From: Candidatus Bathyarchaeota archaeon
GTDB lineage: Archaea > Thermoproteota > Bathyarchaeia > Bathyarchaeales > Bathyarchaeaceae
Assembly: GCA_003662715.1 (NCBI GenBank)
Contig: QMYO01000005.1
Location: forward strand, 1 to 21,962
Direction of reading: 5' to 3'
Length of the DNA: 21,962 bases
The notes below the pieces were generated by a model. The model worked only from the letters and a program-made list of their open reading frames with translations, searched no databases and was not told where the DNA came from. Positions 1-8,300 of this stretch are shown here, one piece after another; position 1 is the first letter of the stretch; the number at the start of each line of letters is the position of its first letter. The position numbers were made by a program, and so were the translations under genes.

Positions 1-1
1 A

Positions 2-1297
2 CATCGTAGAAGACACACGGTGGTAGACGAAGTAAACGTAGAAGCCACATTGGCAAGCGGCATTACAGCTAATATTTCTGGCAAATGGTTAGGTTTCATT
101 CCTGGACTAAAACTTGAGATAATTGGCGATAAGGGACAGATAAACATGGATTTGCTCAAGACGCCATATAACATTACAATAATGAAGGATGAAGAGAAAA
201 GAACCATACATATGGGTCGCAGGCTTCGCCAATACTTGGACGTTTTCAGATTTAAACATCCCTCCTACTTTAACGAACATTTACACTTCTTCAAGTGCGT
301 GGAGGAAATGGAAAAACCGCGAGTTACCGTTGACGATGGTCTTGAGGTCGTTAAAACCCTATCTGAAATCATGCCCCTTTATGAAGAGAGCCCTTACTCG
401 CCTATTGGAATAGAGAAAGCGGCAATAGTGCGGGTGGAAAAAGATGTGGAAGCAGCCGTTCAAAAATCCATCGATTTGCTCGGAGGATTAAACATTAAGC
501 ATAACGCTTCAGTTGTGATTAAACCGAATGTTTGTTACCATAAGAATGTTGAAAACATGATTATCACAGACAAAAGGGTGCTAGAATCAGTCATCAATCT
601 AGTAAAGCGGAAAACCAAGAATATCATTGTTGTTGAGTCAGACAGTAGGTCAGGTACCGCTGATGAGCGAATGGCAAAGAGTGGAGTAATGGATATTATT
701 GAAAAATGTGGCGTTGAATTCTTGAACTTAAGTGAAGATGATTTTGAAGAGTATGAAGTTGATGGGCTCACCCTTCAGGTTCCGAAGACCGTGTTGAAAG
801 CTGACTTTTTCATCAACATCCCTAAGGTTAAAACATGCAGCATTGAGCACACATTCATCACAATTGCAATGAAGAACATGTTCGGGGTTTTAGCGAATAA
901 GGAAAAGCCGAAACTTCACAGAAAACTGATGGAAATCCTAGTGTTTCTTAATAGAACTATCCGTCAAAATCTTATCATAGTGGATGGAATCGTTGGAATG
1001 CAAGGGTTAGGTCCTATTCAGGGCACTCCAGTAGATTTGAATCTGATAATTTCAGGCTTAAATCCGGTAACAGTGGACGCTGTCTGTTGTCATGTTATGG
1101 AAATCAATCCATATGCTGTTGAAACTTTGTGGAAAGCTTACAAGGCGGGAGTGGGTGAAATTGACATTAACAGGATTGAGGTATTAGGTGAAATCGTTGA
1201 TGACGTAAAGAAAAAATTTAATTATCCTATCTTTTCAACTAAGAATGCTCTAGACGCTTTAAAAACCAGCTTTAAAGTTTACCTAAGGAAGAGATAG
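2..1297 (+). CDS. Gfo/Idh/MocA C-terminal domain fused to DUF362 (5' partial)
   Basis: The frame is open to the window edge, so the N-terminus is missing; a GTG at 20 is probably internal. Residues below count from that GTG. Residues 1-125 look like the C-terminal half of a Gfo/Idh/MocA oxidoreductase: a beta-rich part, then a HPSYFNEHLHFF stretch and a DDGLEVVKTLSEI helix, the usual end of that family. From about 132 to 400 the protein matches DUF362, with VVIKPNVCY, a VVESDS turn and IPKVKTC followed by MKNMFGVL. There is no CxxCxxC ferredoxin motif in the DUF362 part. The NAD-binding Rossmann half would lie upstream. The substrate is unknown. The glycosyltransferase 13 bases downstream suggests sugar or surface-glycan metabolism, by inference only. 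The frame is continuous across the domain joint. Confidence 0.8.
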   Translation, partial: HRRRHTVVDEVNVEATLASGITANISGKWLGFIPGLKLEIIGDKGQINMDLLKTPYNITIMKDEEKRTIHMGRRLRQYLDVFRFKHPSYFNEHLHFFKCVEEMEKPRVTVDDGLEVVKTLSEIMPLYEESPYSPIGIEKAAIVRVEKDVEAAVQKSIDLLGGLNIKHNASVVIKPNVCYHKNVENMIITDKRVLESVINLVKRKTKNIIVVESDSRSGTADERMAKSGVMDIIEKCGVEFLNLSEDDFEEYEVDGLTLQVPKTVLKADFFINIPKVKTCSIEHTFITIAMKNMFGVLANKEKPKLHRKLMEILVFLNRTIRQNLIIVDGIVGMQGLGPIQGTPVDLNLIISGLNPVTVDAVCCHVMEINPYAVETLWKAYKAGVGEIDINRIEVLGEIVDDVKKKFNYPIFSTKNALDALKTSFKVYLRKR

Positions 1298-1310
1298 GGT
1301 TAGATAAAAG

Positions 1311-2009
1311 ATGCCAGAAGTCTCTGTGATAATTCCTGCTTTCAATGAGGAACAATACATTGAGAGAACTTTGATTTCCTTAAAGAGACAAACTCTTAAA
1401 AATTTCGAAATAATCGTCAAAGATGGAGAAAGCAGAGACAAAACCGTTGGGATAGCCGAAAAACACGCGGACAACGTAATTTCTAAAAGAGACATCTCCG
1501 CCGCGGATGCTCGCAATCAAGGAGCTAGCTGTGCAAACGGTGATGTTCTGGTTTTTGTGGATGCGGATACGCTGTTACCACCGCACGCGCTTGAAAGAGT
1601 TGTCAAACTTATGAAAACTAATAAAAATGTGGTCGGTGGGAGCTGTAGAAAAATACCTGATGACGGAAACATTCTGAGTCGACTGATGTATGAGCTGGTT
1701 AACATTTCTACTTTTCTTTCCTTCTATCTGCGCATCGGCGGGGCGCATGGTAGTTGTATGTATATAAGGAAAAGTGTTTTCAGGAAAATAGGGGGATTTA
1801 ATCCGAAGATAAAGGTGGCAGAGGAGCAGGAACTGGTTAGAAGAGCCATGAGATTTGGAAAGTTCGCTTTTCTCTTAGACTTGTGTGTTCTAGAGAATTC
1901 TAGAAGAATTAAGAAGTGGGGAAAGCTGAAACTATACATGTCTTGGCTTATTGGCACATTCAAAAGCTTCAAAATTTGGAAAAAACAGACATATGAAAAG
2001 ATAAGGTAA
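1311..2009 (+). CDS. Family 2 glycosyltransferase
   Basis: This 232-residue protein has the GT-A fold signature of family 2 glycosyltransferases. SVIIPAFNEEQYIERTL lies at 5-21, KDGESRDKT at 37-45, the metal and nucleotide-sugar binding DAD at 84-86, and an EEQEL acidic motif at 171-175 where the catalytic base usually sits. It transfers a sugar from a nucleotide-sugar donor to an unknown acceptor. The segment around 128-142 is hydrophobic but too short to be a clear membrane anchor; the C-terminus is basic and aromatic (KKWGKLKLYMSWLIG), suggesting a peripheral membrane role. It follows the upstream fusion gene by 13 bases, so the two probably share a transcript. It ends 9 bases before the convergent membrane-protein gene. 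Confidence 0.9.
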   Translation: MPEVSVIIPAFNEEQYIERTLISLKRQTLKNFEIIVKDGESRDKTVGIAEKHADNVISKRDISAADARNQGASCANGDVLVFVDADTLLPPHALERVVKLMKTNKNVVGGSCRKIPDDGNILSRLMYELVNISTFLSFYLRIGGAHGSCMYIRKSVFRKIGGFNPKIKVAEEQELVRRAMRFGKFAFLLDLCVLENSRRIKKWGKLKLYMSWLIGTFKSFKIWKKQTYEKIR

Positions 2010-2018
2010 AGTTCGCGC

Positions 2019-2399
2019 TTACTTGAAATCTTTCCTTACTGCCATCACGTATATCGATGCAATTAACGTCAGAATCAAATATGCAATCAGTCCTAGATGA
2101 AACAGCAACACATCTACGCTCGGATAGAACGTTTCCCACATAACTGAGACATATAGGATAGGCGCGCCAAAGACTAATGCTGGAAAGAAAAGGATGGCTA
2201 CGAGGAAGACTGCCCATCTCTTCATTCTGAACAAACCGTAGGCAGCTATTAGACTTAAGGCGGCTAGAGGTGCAACATGAATAAGACTGAAGTTTGAAAG
2301 CGCCAAGATTATGGCTTCGGTTCCCCCCACAATCACGTAGAAAATGGAAACCAGCAGCACTCCCAACCTCTCAACCTTTAGTTTAGACTTTAGCGGCAT
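2019..2399 (-). CDS. Small four-helix membrane protein, unknown function
   Basis: This 126-residue protein has four hydrophobic segments, roughly residues 12-35, 40-58, 62-85 and 93-118, joined by short basic or aromatic loops, with a basic N-terminus (MPLKSKLK) and C-terminus (VRKDFK). I do not recognise a family and see no catalytic motif. It is probably real because hydrophobicity is organised in blocks, it has its own TATA-like element (see the entry at 2439), and a GAGG lies about nine bases before the ATG. It converges on the glycosyltransferase gene and diverges from the ureohydrolase gene. Confidence 0.65.
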   Translation of the reverse strand: MPLKSKLKVERLGVLLVSIFYVIVGGTEAIILALSNFSLIHVAPLAALSLIAAYGLFRMKRWAVFLVAILFFPALVFGAPILYVSVMWETFYPSVDVLLFHLGLIAYLILTLIASIYVMAVRKDFK

Positions 2400-2438
2400 C
2401 TCCGTGTTCCTCTGAACTAACCGCTATGCGATTTTGAA

Positions 2439-2450
2439 CAATAAATTAGT
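2439..2450 (-). promoter_or_regulatory. TATA-like promoter of the membrane-protein gene
   Basis: On the minus strand this reads ACTAATTTATTG. Its centre lies about 45 bases before the ATG at 2399, predicting a start near 2416 and a leader of about 17 bases containing GAGG. It is an AT-rich match only. Confidence 0.35.
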
Positions 2451-2489
2451 TTCGCACAAACAGCAAAAACAATTTGTGAGAGAAAGCCC

Positions 2490-2496
2490 TTATAAG
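2490..2496 (+). promoter_or_regulatory. TATA box of the ureohydrolase gene
   Basis: TTATAAG is centred 30 bases before the ATG at 2523, which places transcription start near 2519. That gives a leaderless or nearly leaderless mRNA. AAAGGAG at 2506-2512 would then lie upstream of or right at the start site, so it may not act as a ribosome binding site. Confidence 0.55.
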
Positions 2497-2522
2497 TTGA
2501 GTCTTAAAGGAGTTAGACACTA

Positions 2523-3416
2523 ATGAGCTATCGTGAATTATTCGTCTCTTCGCCTCCAGTTTTTAGTGGCTTTAAAAAAAGCTTTGAAGAAGCAGAATAT
2601 GTACTCCTAGGAGCGCCCCTTGATGTCACCAGCACCTTTCGGGTAGCAGCTAGATTCGCGCCTCTCGCCATCAGAGAGGCTTTACCTTGCGAGGAAGGCT
2701 ACAGTTTCAGAGCGAACGTGGATACTGAAGAATTAAAGGTTCATGACATGGGCGACCTTAATATCTCTGGAAATGTGGAGGAGACTCTGAAAAGGTTGGA
2801 GCTGGTTACAAAAGAGCTTTTAGAAGCAAACAAACTCCCTGTGATCATTGGAGGAGAACACACCATAACTCTAGGCGCAATGCGGAGTGTAGGTGGAAAC
2901 GCTGCGATAGTGAGTTTTGACGCTCATTTAGACCTATTCAATGAATTCATGGGACTAACCATATCCCACGCCACATGGATGCGAAGGCTACATGAACAGG
3001 TTCGCCCCGAGAAGATTCTGGAGGTGGGAATCCGTACAGTGCTCAAAGAGGAGTTGGATTACGCAAGAAAGTCTCAAATTCCCTTATTCACGGCACATCA
3101 GATTAGGAGGGATGGAATTGAAAAAACAAGTGAAAAAATTAAAGAGCTTCTCAATGGTCATGAAAGAATCTACATTACAATTGACATGGACGTTCTTGAT
3201 CCAGCGTTTGCACCGGGGGTTCAGAATCCTGAGCCGGATGGGTTGAGCATGAGCATGTTTTTAGACCTTTTGTGCGGTTTGTGTGATAACCGAGTGGTGG
3301 CTTTTGATGTGGTTGAGGTGGCGCCTCATTATGATATGGGAGTAACTGCTTTACAAGCTGCGAGAACTATAGTTGAGATGTTATGTCATATAGAGGCAGC
3401 AAGAAAAAAGGGATAG
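2523..3416 (+). CDS. speB: Agmatinase/arginase family ureohydrolase
   Basis: This 297-residue, full-length ureohydrolase would hydrolyse a guanidino substrate to urea. Agmatine to putrescine is the usual archaeal reaction and feeds polyamine synthesis. The dinuclear manganese ligands are present: H113 in GGEHT, D133, H135 and D137 in SFDAHLD, and D221 and D223 in IDMDVLDP. H149 sits in SHATWMRR, where agmatinases usually have HGT, so the Gly is Ala here. E265 in FDVVEVAP matches the family's conserved Glu. Agmatine, arginine, guanidinobutyrate and formiminoglutamate hydrolases share this fold, so the substrate is inferred. The gene stands alone, with its own promoter and no operon partner. 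Confidence 0.9.
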   Translation: MSYRELFVSSPPVFSGFKKSFEEAEYVLLGAPLDVTSTFRVAARFAPLAIREALPCEEGYSFRANVDTEELKVHDMGDLNISGNVEETLKRLELVTKELLEANKLPVIIGGEHTITLGAMRSVGGNAAIVSFDAHLDLFNEFMGLTISHATWMRRLHEQVRPEKILEVGIRTVLKEELDYARKSQIPLFTAHQIRRDGIEKTSEKIKELLNGHERIYITIDMDVLDPAFAPGVQNPEPDGLSMSMFLDLLCGLCDNRVVAFDVVEVAPHYDMGVTALQAARTIVEMLCHIEAARKKG

Positions 3417-3681
3417 CCGGATAAATACACTCTACCATTTTTCTCAGCATAGGCTAAAAATTTCAAATGCACACGCAACGTTGATTTTGAATCTTTATTG
3501 CTGGTTCATAATCGTTAATAGAGATGTTTTGAAAATGCGTGAGCACTTGGAGATGACATGATTGGGCAATGCAGATCGTCGAGCAATTCTGCTCAAGCGA
3601 ATCAATGACTCCATTAGAGGCAAGCAAGCATATTTGCGGGTCAAGTGGAAAAGAAAACAATACGACTAACATTCGTACATC
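3417..3681. other. Intergenic stretch with no confident gene
   Basis: These 265 bases separate two convergent genes. A 5-bp hairpin (GAGCA, loop ATTC, TGCTC) lies at 3581-3594. T-rich tracts lie just after the ureohydrolase stop (3437-3442, plus strand) and after the methyltransferase stop (3647-3660 read on the minus strand); they may act as archaeal terminators. A minus-strand frame at 3463-3672 has composition unlike its neighbours. I see no tRNA and no clear box C/D or H/ACA RNA. Confidence 0.4.
3647..3660 (-). terminator. Possible T-tract terminator of the Sun-family gene
   Basis: On the minus strand this reads TTGTTTTCTTTTCC, beginning 22 bases after the stop at 3682. Archaeal RNA polymerase can terminate on T-rich tracts without a hairpin. 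The call rests on composition and position. Confidence 0.3.
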
Positions 3682-5019
3682 TCAGGCTTCTTTCAGGAGT
3701 TTCGCAACGAAGAATCCGTTGCATTCATGAATGTGGGGATAAAGTCTTTGACATTCTGTTTGTCCTCGCAACCCGGGTAAGCCTATTCTCGGCGAAGTCT
3801 TCGTTAACGTGAACTCAGGGTGCCACTTTAGGAATCTTTCAATTAACATTTCATTTTCCTCCAAAGTGATGCTGCATGTGGAGTAGACTAGGAAGCCTCC
3901 GTCTTTCACGTGTTCTGCGCATTGATTCAACATTTCCCATTGAATTTTTGCCATACCTAAAACAGACCGTTTCAAAAGTCTCCATTTTGCGGATGGCACC
4001 TTGTTGAAGACGCCGGTGCTGGTGCATGGGGGGTCCAAAACCACTAGGTCAGCAGAAATTTTTGTTGGCAAAGTTTTGCATAAGTCTGCGAGAATTGGAA
4101 AGGCAATTTTGGCTCCCATGCGCTTTGTTTCTCGTTTCCAAACCTTCATTCTTCGTTTCGAATAGTCGATGGAGTATATGTTTCCCTTATTCTCCATTAG
4201 TTGAGCTAGATGGGTTGTTTTGGCTCCCGGTGCAGCGCAGATGTCTAGCACGGTCATGCCAGCTTTGGGGCCTGCAACTTCTATGGCGAGGCAGCTGGCT
4301 TTGTCTTGAATGAAAAAAAGGCCATTACGAAAGCTTCGTGTACTCATGAGGGGTTTTCTGGTTTTAACCACTTTGTAGACATGTTTGAGACGTTGTGTCT
4401 TTTCAAGGGTAATCCCCTCCTTCTCAATGCTTTCCAGAGCAGCTTCTTCAGATGTCTTCAACGTGTTTACTCGTATGTAGGCGGGTGAGATTTCTAGGGC
4501 ATTTTCTAGGAATTTTAGTGCCTCTTCTCTTCCGAGTAGTTGGAAGCAATATTTGACAAACCATGTGGGATGGTAGGTTGAAAGTGCCACTCGCTCTTCA
4601 TCTCTTAGCCCCTTTAAAATATCAGAAGGCTCTATGCTTAATATTTCGCCGAGTGCTTCTTCCGCTTCATGCAGTTCACGCCAACCCAAAATTGAGCGTC
4701 CCATTCGAGCTATGTTAACTGCCTTTTCAAAGCTGCTGTTGGTCAATTTAGCCTCATACGTATATAGGCGAAGGAAAGCTCGAGGTTTAGGCTTGAAATC
4801 GTTGAGAGAATAGGGCGTTAGCATTAAGTTTAGGAGAAAATCAATGAAGTTCTGTCTTCGAACTGTTTCGAATACTAGTTTATGGGCTAATCCAACGACT
4901 TTTGCATCCTTTATTTCTAGCTGTTTCGCTGTTTTAGTTAAGGCTAAACGCTCACCTAATCCTTGCTGTTCCATCCTACTCAGTGTTTCAATAGCAAGTT
5001 TCCAAGCAGCCCGTAACAA
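3682..5019 (-). CDS. NusB-domain NOL1/NOP2/Sun RNA cytosine-C5 methyltransferase
   Basis: It likely makes 5-methylcytosine in rRNA or tRNA using S-adenosylmethionine. The N-terminal 130 or so residues are helical and NusB-like (LLRAAWKLAIETLSRMEQ). The C-terminal part is the Sun methyltransferase: VLDICAAPGAKTT (D259 to about 269) binds SAM, DPPCTSTG carries C332 and STCSIT carries C382, the two cysteines used by RNA m5C enzymes. Numbering is from TTG 5019. The frame stays open to a TTG at 5082, but its first 20 residues are a Ser/Leu-rich run. A start at 5082 would also need a promoter inside polB, where none is visible. A TTTTATCC element at 5050-5058 (minus) would start transcription near 5028 and favours 5019. 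ATG 4974 is a third option. The target RNA is not decidable here. Confidence 0.92.
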   Translation of the reverse strand: MLRAAWKLAIETLSRMEQQGLGERLALTKTAKQLEIKDAKVVGLAHKLVFETVRRQNFIDFLLNLMLTPYSLNDFKPKPRAFLRLYTYEAKLTNSSFEKAVNIARMGRSILGWRELHEAEEALGEILSIEPSDILKGLRDEERVALSTYHPTWFVKYCFQLLGREEALKFLENALEISPAYIRVNTLKTSEEAALESIEKEGITLEKTQRLKHVYKVVKTRKPLMSTRSFRNGLFFIQDKASCLAIEVAGPKAGMTVLDICAAPGAKTTHLAQLMENKGNIYSIDYSKRRMKVWKRETKRMGAKIAFPILADLCKTLPTKISADLVVLDPPCTSTGVFNKVPSAKWRLLKRSVLGMAKIQWEMLNQCAEHVKDGGFLVYSTCSITLEENEMLIERFLKWHPEFTLTKTSPRIGLPGLRGQTECQRLYPHIHECNGFFVAKLLKEA

Positions 5020-5092
5020 TTTACTCTCGGTTGTAAGTGAAGAGGATAAGGATAAAAGGCTTAAGTCGCTCAGTTCACACAACTATTTTAGG

Positions 5093-5100
5093 TATAAAAT
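5093..5100 (+). promoter_or_regulatory. TATA box of the DNA polymerase gene
   Basis: TATAAAAT is a near-consensus archaeal TATA element. Its centre is 28 bases before the ATG at 5125, so transcription should begin at or within a few bases of the start codon, giving a leaderless mRNA. Confidence 0.65.
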
Positions 5101-5124
5101 CTTACATCTAGATGGGCAGAACAA

Positions 5125-7800
5125 ATGACAGAAAAACAGCTGGACGACTTCTTTGCAACAGCAAAACCCGTGAAAACTAAGCAAACAGAATCTACTTCAT
5201 CCTCTAAAAATAACGAAATCTCAGAAACCAAGCATGCCGCTTTCCAGTCTATGGCTCCCAAAGAGTTGCCGCCCTCCTATTTCGTATCCGCCACTTATGA
5301 CGGAGAAAAAGCTTCTGCCCGCATCAAACTATACGAGCCGAAGTCGCAAAAAATCTATTTCTGGTATGATACAACTGGACACAAACCCTATTGCCTCACC
5401 AATCTTCCACCCAGCGAACTCGAAAAAATCAGCCGTCTAACCTCACATCCCGGCTTTGACCACTTTGAACCCGTGGAAAAGTATCATCCCCTTCTCGACC
5501 AGCAAATAACCATAACAAAGATTGTAGCTAAAGACCCCTTATCCATTGGAGGTCGACCCAGAGGCTGCATACGAGACATCATACCAGAAGAATACCCAAA
5601 GATAGCGGGTTTAGAACAAGAAGTAAAGGTTTGGGAAGCCGCCATCAAATATTATCAAAGCTACATTTACGACAACGATTTAGCTCCAGGCATGATCTAC
5701 AAAATTGAAAACAACAAACTCGTTCCCGTTAGACATGAACCCTCTGAGAAAATGATTAAAAAAATTCATGAAGTATTCCAAAATGAACCTGAAGAGTTCC
5801 AGCAATACATAGAAAGATGGGCGAGACTTCTGGAATATCCAGCACCAAAATTCCGAAGACTTGCTCTAGACATCGAAGTTTCCTCGCCGATACCAACCCG
5901 TGTTCCCGACCCTACTGAAGCAGCTTATCAGGTGATTTGCGTATCCCTCTTAGGATCTGATGGAAAAAGGAGGGTTCTACTTCTTAGGCGGGAGGGAGTT
6001 GAAGAAGGCGATGAAAAACTGCCTTCTAATGTAAGTGTGGAGTATTTTGATTCTGAGGAAAAACTGCTTCTCGCAATTTTCGAAGCAATTTCAGAATATC
6101 CCTTCGTTTTAACATTTAACGGAGATGACTTCGACCTTAGATATTTATGGCATAGAGCTCAGAATTTCGGATTAAGTAGAAGCAAAAATCCCATCGAAGT
6201 TGGGAGGAGAGTGTGCTTACTTAAAGATGGGGTTCACATTGACCTTTACAAGTTCTTCTTCAATCGTTCTATCCAAATTTACGCGTTTGGTCGAAGATAC
6301 AGAGATGTAACCCTAGGGGATGTTGGCAAAGCTCTGTTAGGAATAACAAAAATTGAATTAACCAAGCCTTTGACTGAGTTAACCTATACTCAGCTAGCTC
6401 GGTACTGTTTGAGAGACGCTGAAATAACCCTCAAGCTCACCACCTTCGACGATGACCTCGTTATGAAACTCATCTTGGCGCTCACCAGAATCAGCAGCAT
6501 GCCCATGGAAGACGTGAGCAGACAAGGAGTTTCACGGTGGATAAGAAACTTCCTCCACCATGAGCATCGACGCCAAAATACGCTGATACCTAACGCAGAA
6601 GATATACTTGCGAGTAAAGGGGCAACCGTAACAAAGGCGGTCATAAAGGGAAAGAAATACAAGGGAGCCATTGTCGTTGAGCCTGTGCCCGGTGTGCACT
6701 TTAACGTGAAGGTCATGGACTTCGCCAGCCTATACCCATCCATCATCAAGGTTCACAACTTGGGCTACCAGTCAATTCGTTGCCCCCATAAAGAATGTAT
6801 GAATAATAAGGTTCCGGAAACTCCTCACTGGATATGCACAAAACGAAAGGCTCTTGAAAGCTTGCTAATAGGTTCGCTTAGGGACCTTAGGGTTAAGTGG
6901 TATAAACCTAGGTCTAAGGATAAATCGTTGCCTAAGGAACTGCGAAGTTGGTACAATGTTATACAAAGTGCTCTTAAAGTTATTTTAAACGCAAGTTACG
7001 GCGTGTTCGGTGCAGAAACTTTTGATTTGTACTGCCCACCAGTAGCTGAAGCCACGGCTGCTATTGGCAGGCATGCCATAACTGAAACCATAAAAAAGGC
7101 TCAGGAATTAGGGATTGAAATTATTTATGGAGACACCGACAGCATCTTCTTGAAAGGCGTATCTCAAGATCAGATTGACGCATTAGTGGGGTGGTCGGAA
7201 AAGGAGTTAGGGATGAGGTTAGAAGTGGATAAGGTTTATCGTTATGCGGTTTTCAGTTCCAGAAAAAAGAATTACCTAGGAGTTTTTCCTGATGGAAACG
7301 TTGAGGTTAAGGGACTCACGGGGAAGAAGAGGCATATTCCTCTATTCATCAAGAAGGCTTTCGATCAGATGGAGCAGCGGCTTGGTCAAGTGAAGTCGCC
7401 AGCGGAATTTGAGGAGGCAAAAAGAGAGATTGAGAAGATAATTCGAGACCGCCATTCAAGGTTAAAGAGGCGAGAGTGGGGAGACAGACCAGATGAGTTG
7501 GCGTTTCATGTTGTTTTGGGGAAGCCTCCTAAATATTATAATAAGACTACTCCGCAGCATGTGAAGGCGGCGTTGGAGTTGGAGAAAAGGGGGTATGAGT
7601 TGAAGGCGGGTGACCTCATAAGTTTTGTGAAGGTTGTGAAGGAGCCTCATGTGAAGCCTCTTCAGTTGGCTTCTAACAGTGAGATAGATGTGGAGAAGTA
7701 TGTGAGTTATTTGCAGTCAACTTTTGATCAGGTTTTAGATGCGTTGGGGTTGGATTTTAACGAGATTATTGGATTAACAAAACTCGAACGCTTCATGTGA
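5125..7800 (+). CDS. polB: Family B DNA polymerase, crenarchaeal PolB1 type
   Basis: This 891-residue replicative polymerase has a 3'-5' proofreading exonuclease. Exonuclease motifs: DIE at 249-251, FNGDDFD around 331-337 and YCLRD at 427-431. Polymerase motifs: A is DFASLYPSI at 532-540, B is KVILNASYG from 618 and C is YGDTDS at 668-673 with D670 and D672; KKNYLG follows near 713. Length and the NGDDFD, DLYKFFFN and GVFGAETF blocks closely resemble Sulfolobus Dpo1. Residues 1-45 are a polar Ser/Thr/Lys tail that starts with KQLDDFF, a possible short PCNA-binding peptide. The N-terminal domain holds the YDTTGHKPY block also seen in Dpo1. There is no intein and no frameshift. It is transcribed divergently from the Sun-family gene. 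Confidence 0.97.
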   Translation: MTEKQLDDFFATAKPVKTKQTESTSSSKNNEISETKHAAFQSMAPKELPPSYFVSATYDGEKASARIKLYEPKSQKIYFWYDTTGHKPYCLTNLPPSELEKISRLTSHPGFDHFEPVEKYHPLLDQQITITKIVAKDPLSIGGRPRGCIRDIIPEEYPKIAGLEQEVKVWEAAIKYYQSYIYDNDLAPGMIYKIENNKLVPVRHEPSEKMIKKIHEVFQNEPEEFQQYIERWARLLEYPAPKFRRLALDIEVSSPIPTRVPDPTEAAYQVICVSLLGSDGKRRVLLLRREGVEEGDEKLPSNVSVEYFDSEEKLLLAIFEAISEYPFVLTFNGDDFDLRYLWHRAQNFGLSRSKNPIEVGRRVCLLKDGVHIDLYKFFFNRSIQIYAFGRRYRDVTLGDVGKALLGITKIELTKPLTELTYTQLARYCLRDAEITLKLTTFDDDLVMKLILALTRISSMPMEDVSRQGVSRWIRNFLHHEHRRQNTLIPNAEDILASKGATVTKAVIKGKKYKGAIVVEPVPGVHFNVKVMDFASLYPSIIKVHNLGYQSIRCPHKECMNNKVPETPHWICTKRKALESLLIGSLRDLRVKWYKPRSKDKSLPKELRSWYNVIQSALKVILNASYGVFGAETFDLYCPPVAEATAAIGRHAITETIKKAQELGIEIIYGDTDSIFLKGVSQDQIDALVGWSEKELGMRLEVDKVYRYAVFSSRKKNYLGVFPDGNVEVKGLTGKKRHIPLFIKKAFDQMEQRLGQVKSPAEFEEAKREIEKIIRDRHSRLKRREWGDRPDELAFHVVLGKPPKYYNKTTPQHVKAALELEKRGYELKAGDLISFVKVVKEPHVKPLQLASNSEIDVEKYVSYLQSTFDQVLDALGLDFNEIIGLTKLERFM

Positions 7801-7812
7801 GAGGAGAGCTAT

Positions 7813-8160
7813 TTAGGTGTATTCTCGAAACGTAAAGCTACACTTGGTGCATCGGAAAAACTGCGTTGAAGACTCATCGCTACCCCTAGTTTGCACCTGC
7901 CACACATAAGCAAGATTGTTTCCACATTTAGGACACTCTATCCTAACCGTGGGCAACGTCCGCAGCTTCTGCTCTTCCTTCCCAATCACCGCTATAAGTT
8001 CTTGAGGAGAATGCTCTATAGTCTTAGCGACAGCCACCACGGGGGTAGCAGGCTGTTTTTTGTAACCGCATTTTGGACAAGACAGTACAATGGTGCCTTT
8101 TTTACCCCTTTTCTTTCGGGTTGGAGTTAACTTCATTCCACATTTGGGACAAAACTCCAT
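7813..8160 (-). CDS. tfs: Transcription factor S (TFIIS-like transcript cleavage factor)
   Basis: This 115-residue protein has two C4 zinc ribbons: C4, C7, C28 and C31 at the N-terminus, and C76, C79, C104 and C107 at the C-terminus. The C-terminal ribbon keeps the D95-E96 acidic hairpin that enters the RNA polymerase secondary channel and stimulates cleavage of backtracked RNA. The surrounding RGSDESSTQFFRC differs from the usual RADEPPTRFFRC by small changes that keep the acidic pair. The gene is alone, converges on polB with a 12-base gap, and has a TATA-like box and a GGTGGTG (8166-8172, minus) five bases before the ATG. A paralogue specialised away from canonical TFS cannot be excluded. 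Confidence 0.92.
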   Translation of the reverse strand: MEFCPKCGMKLTPTRKKRGKKGTIVLSCPKCGYKKQPATPVVAVAKTIEHSPQELIAVIGKEEQKLRTLPTVRIECPKCGNNLAYVWQVQTRGSDESSTQFFRCTKCSFTFREYT

Positions 8161-8224
8161 TTTTGCACCACCATGTTTCTGTTACTTTCGCACTTCTCCT
8201 TCATTTCGAGTCTTTTAAATCTTT

Positions 8225-8232
8225 CTTATAAA
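8225..8232 (-). promoter_or_regulatory. TATA box of tfs
   Basis: On the minus strand this reads TTTATAAG. It predicts transcription start near 8202 and a leader of about 40 bases holding the GGTGGTG ribosome binding site. A second AT-rich element, GATTTAAAAG, lies near 8217. Confidence 0.45.
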
Positions 8233-8300
8233 AAGTTGAATAATTAGTGTATTACGTCGTTTTCAACCCCGATTTGGAACAATGAAAACTTAGTTCGCAA

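Noticed and set aside
3581..3594. Hairpin GAGCA/TGCTC as an RNA gene or terminator
   Set aside because: A five-base stem with no T-tract after it on either strand is expected by chance in a region this size.
3463..3672. Minus-strand 69-residue frame following the Sun-family stop by nine bases
   Set aside because: It is poor in charged residues and rich in Cys, Ser and Ile compared with neighbouring proteins, has no family resemblance, and lies where T-tract terminators are expected.
3569..3730. Plus-strand 53-codon frame overlapping the end of the Sun-family gene
   Set aside because: Much of it is antisense to a real gene, and there is no promoter or ribosome binding site.
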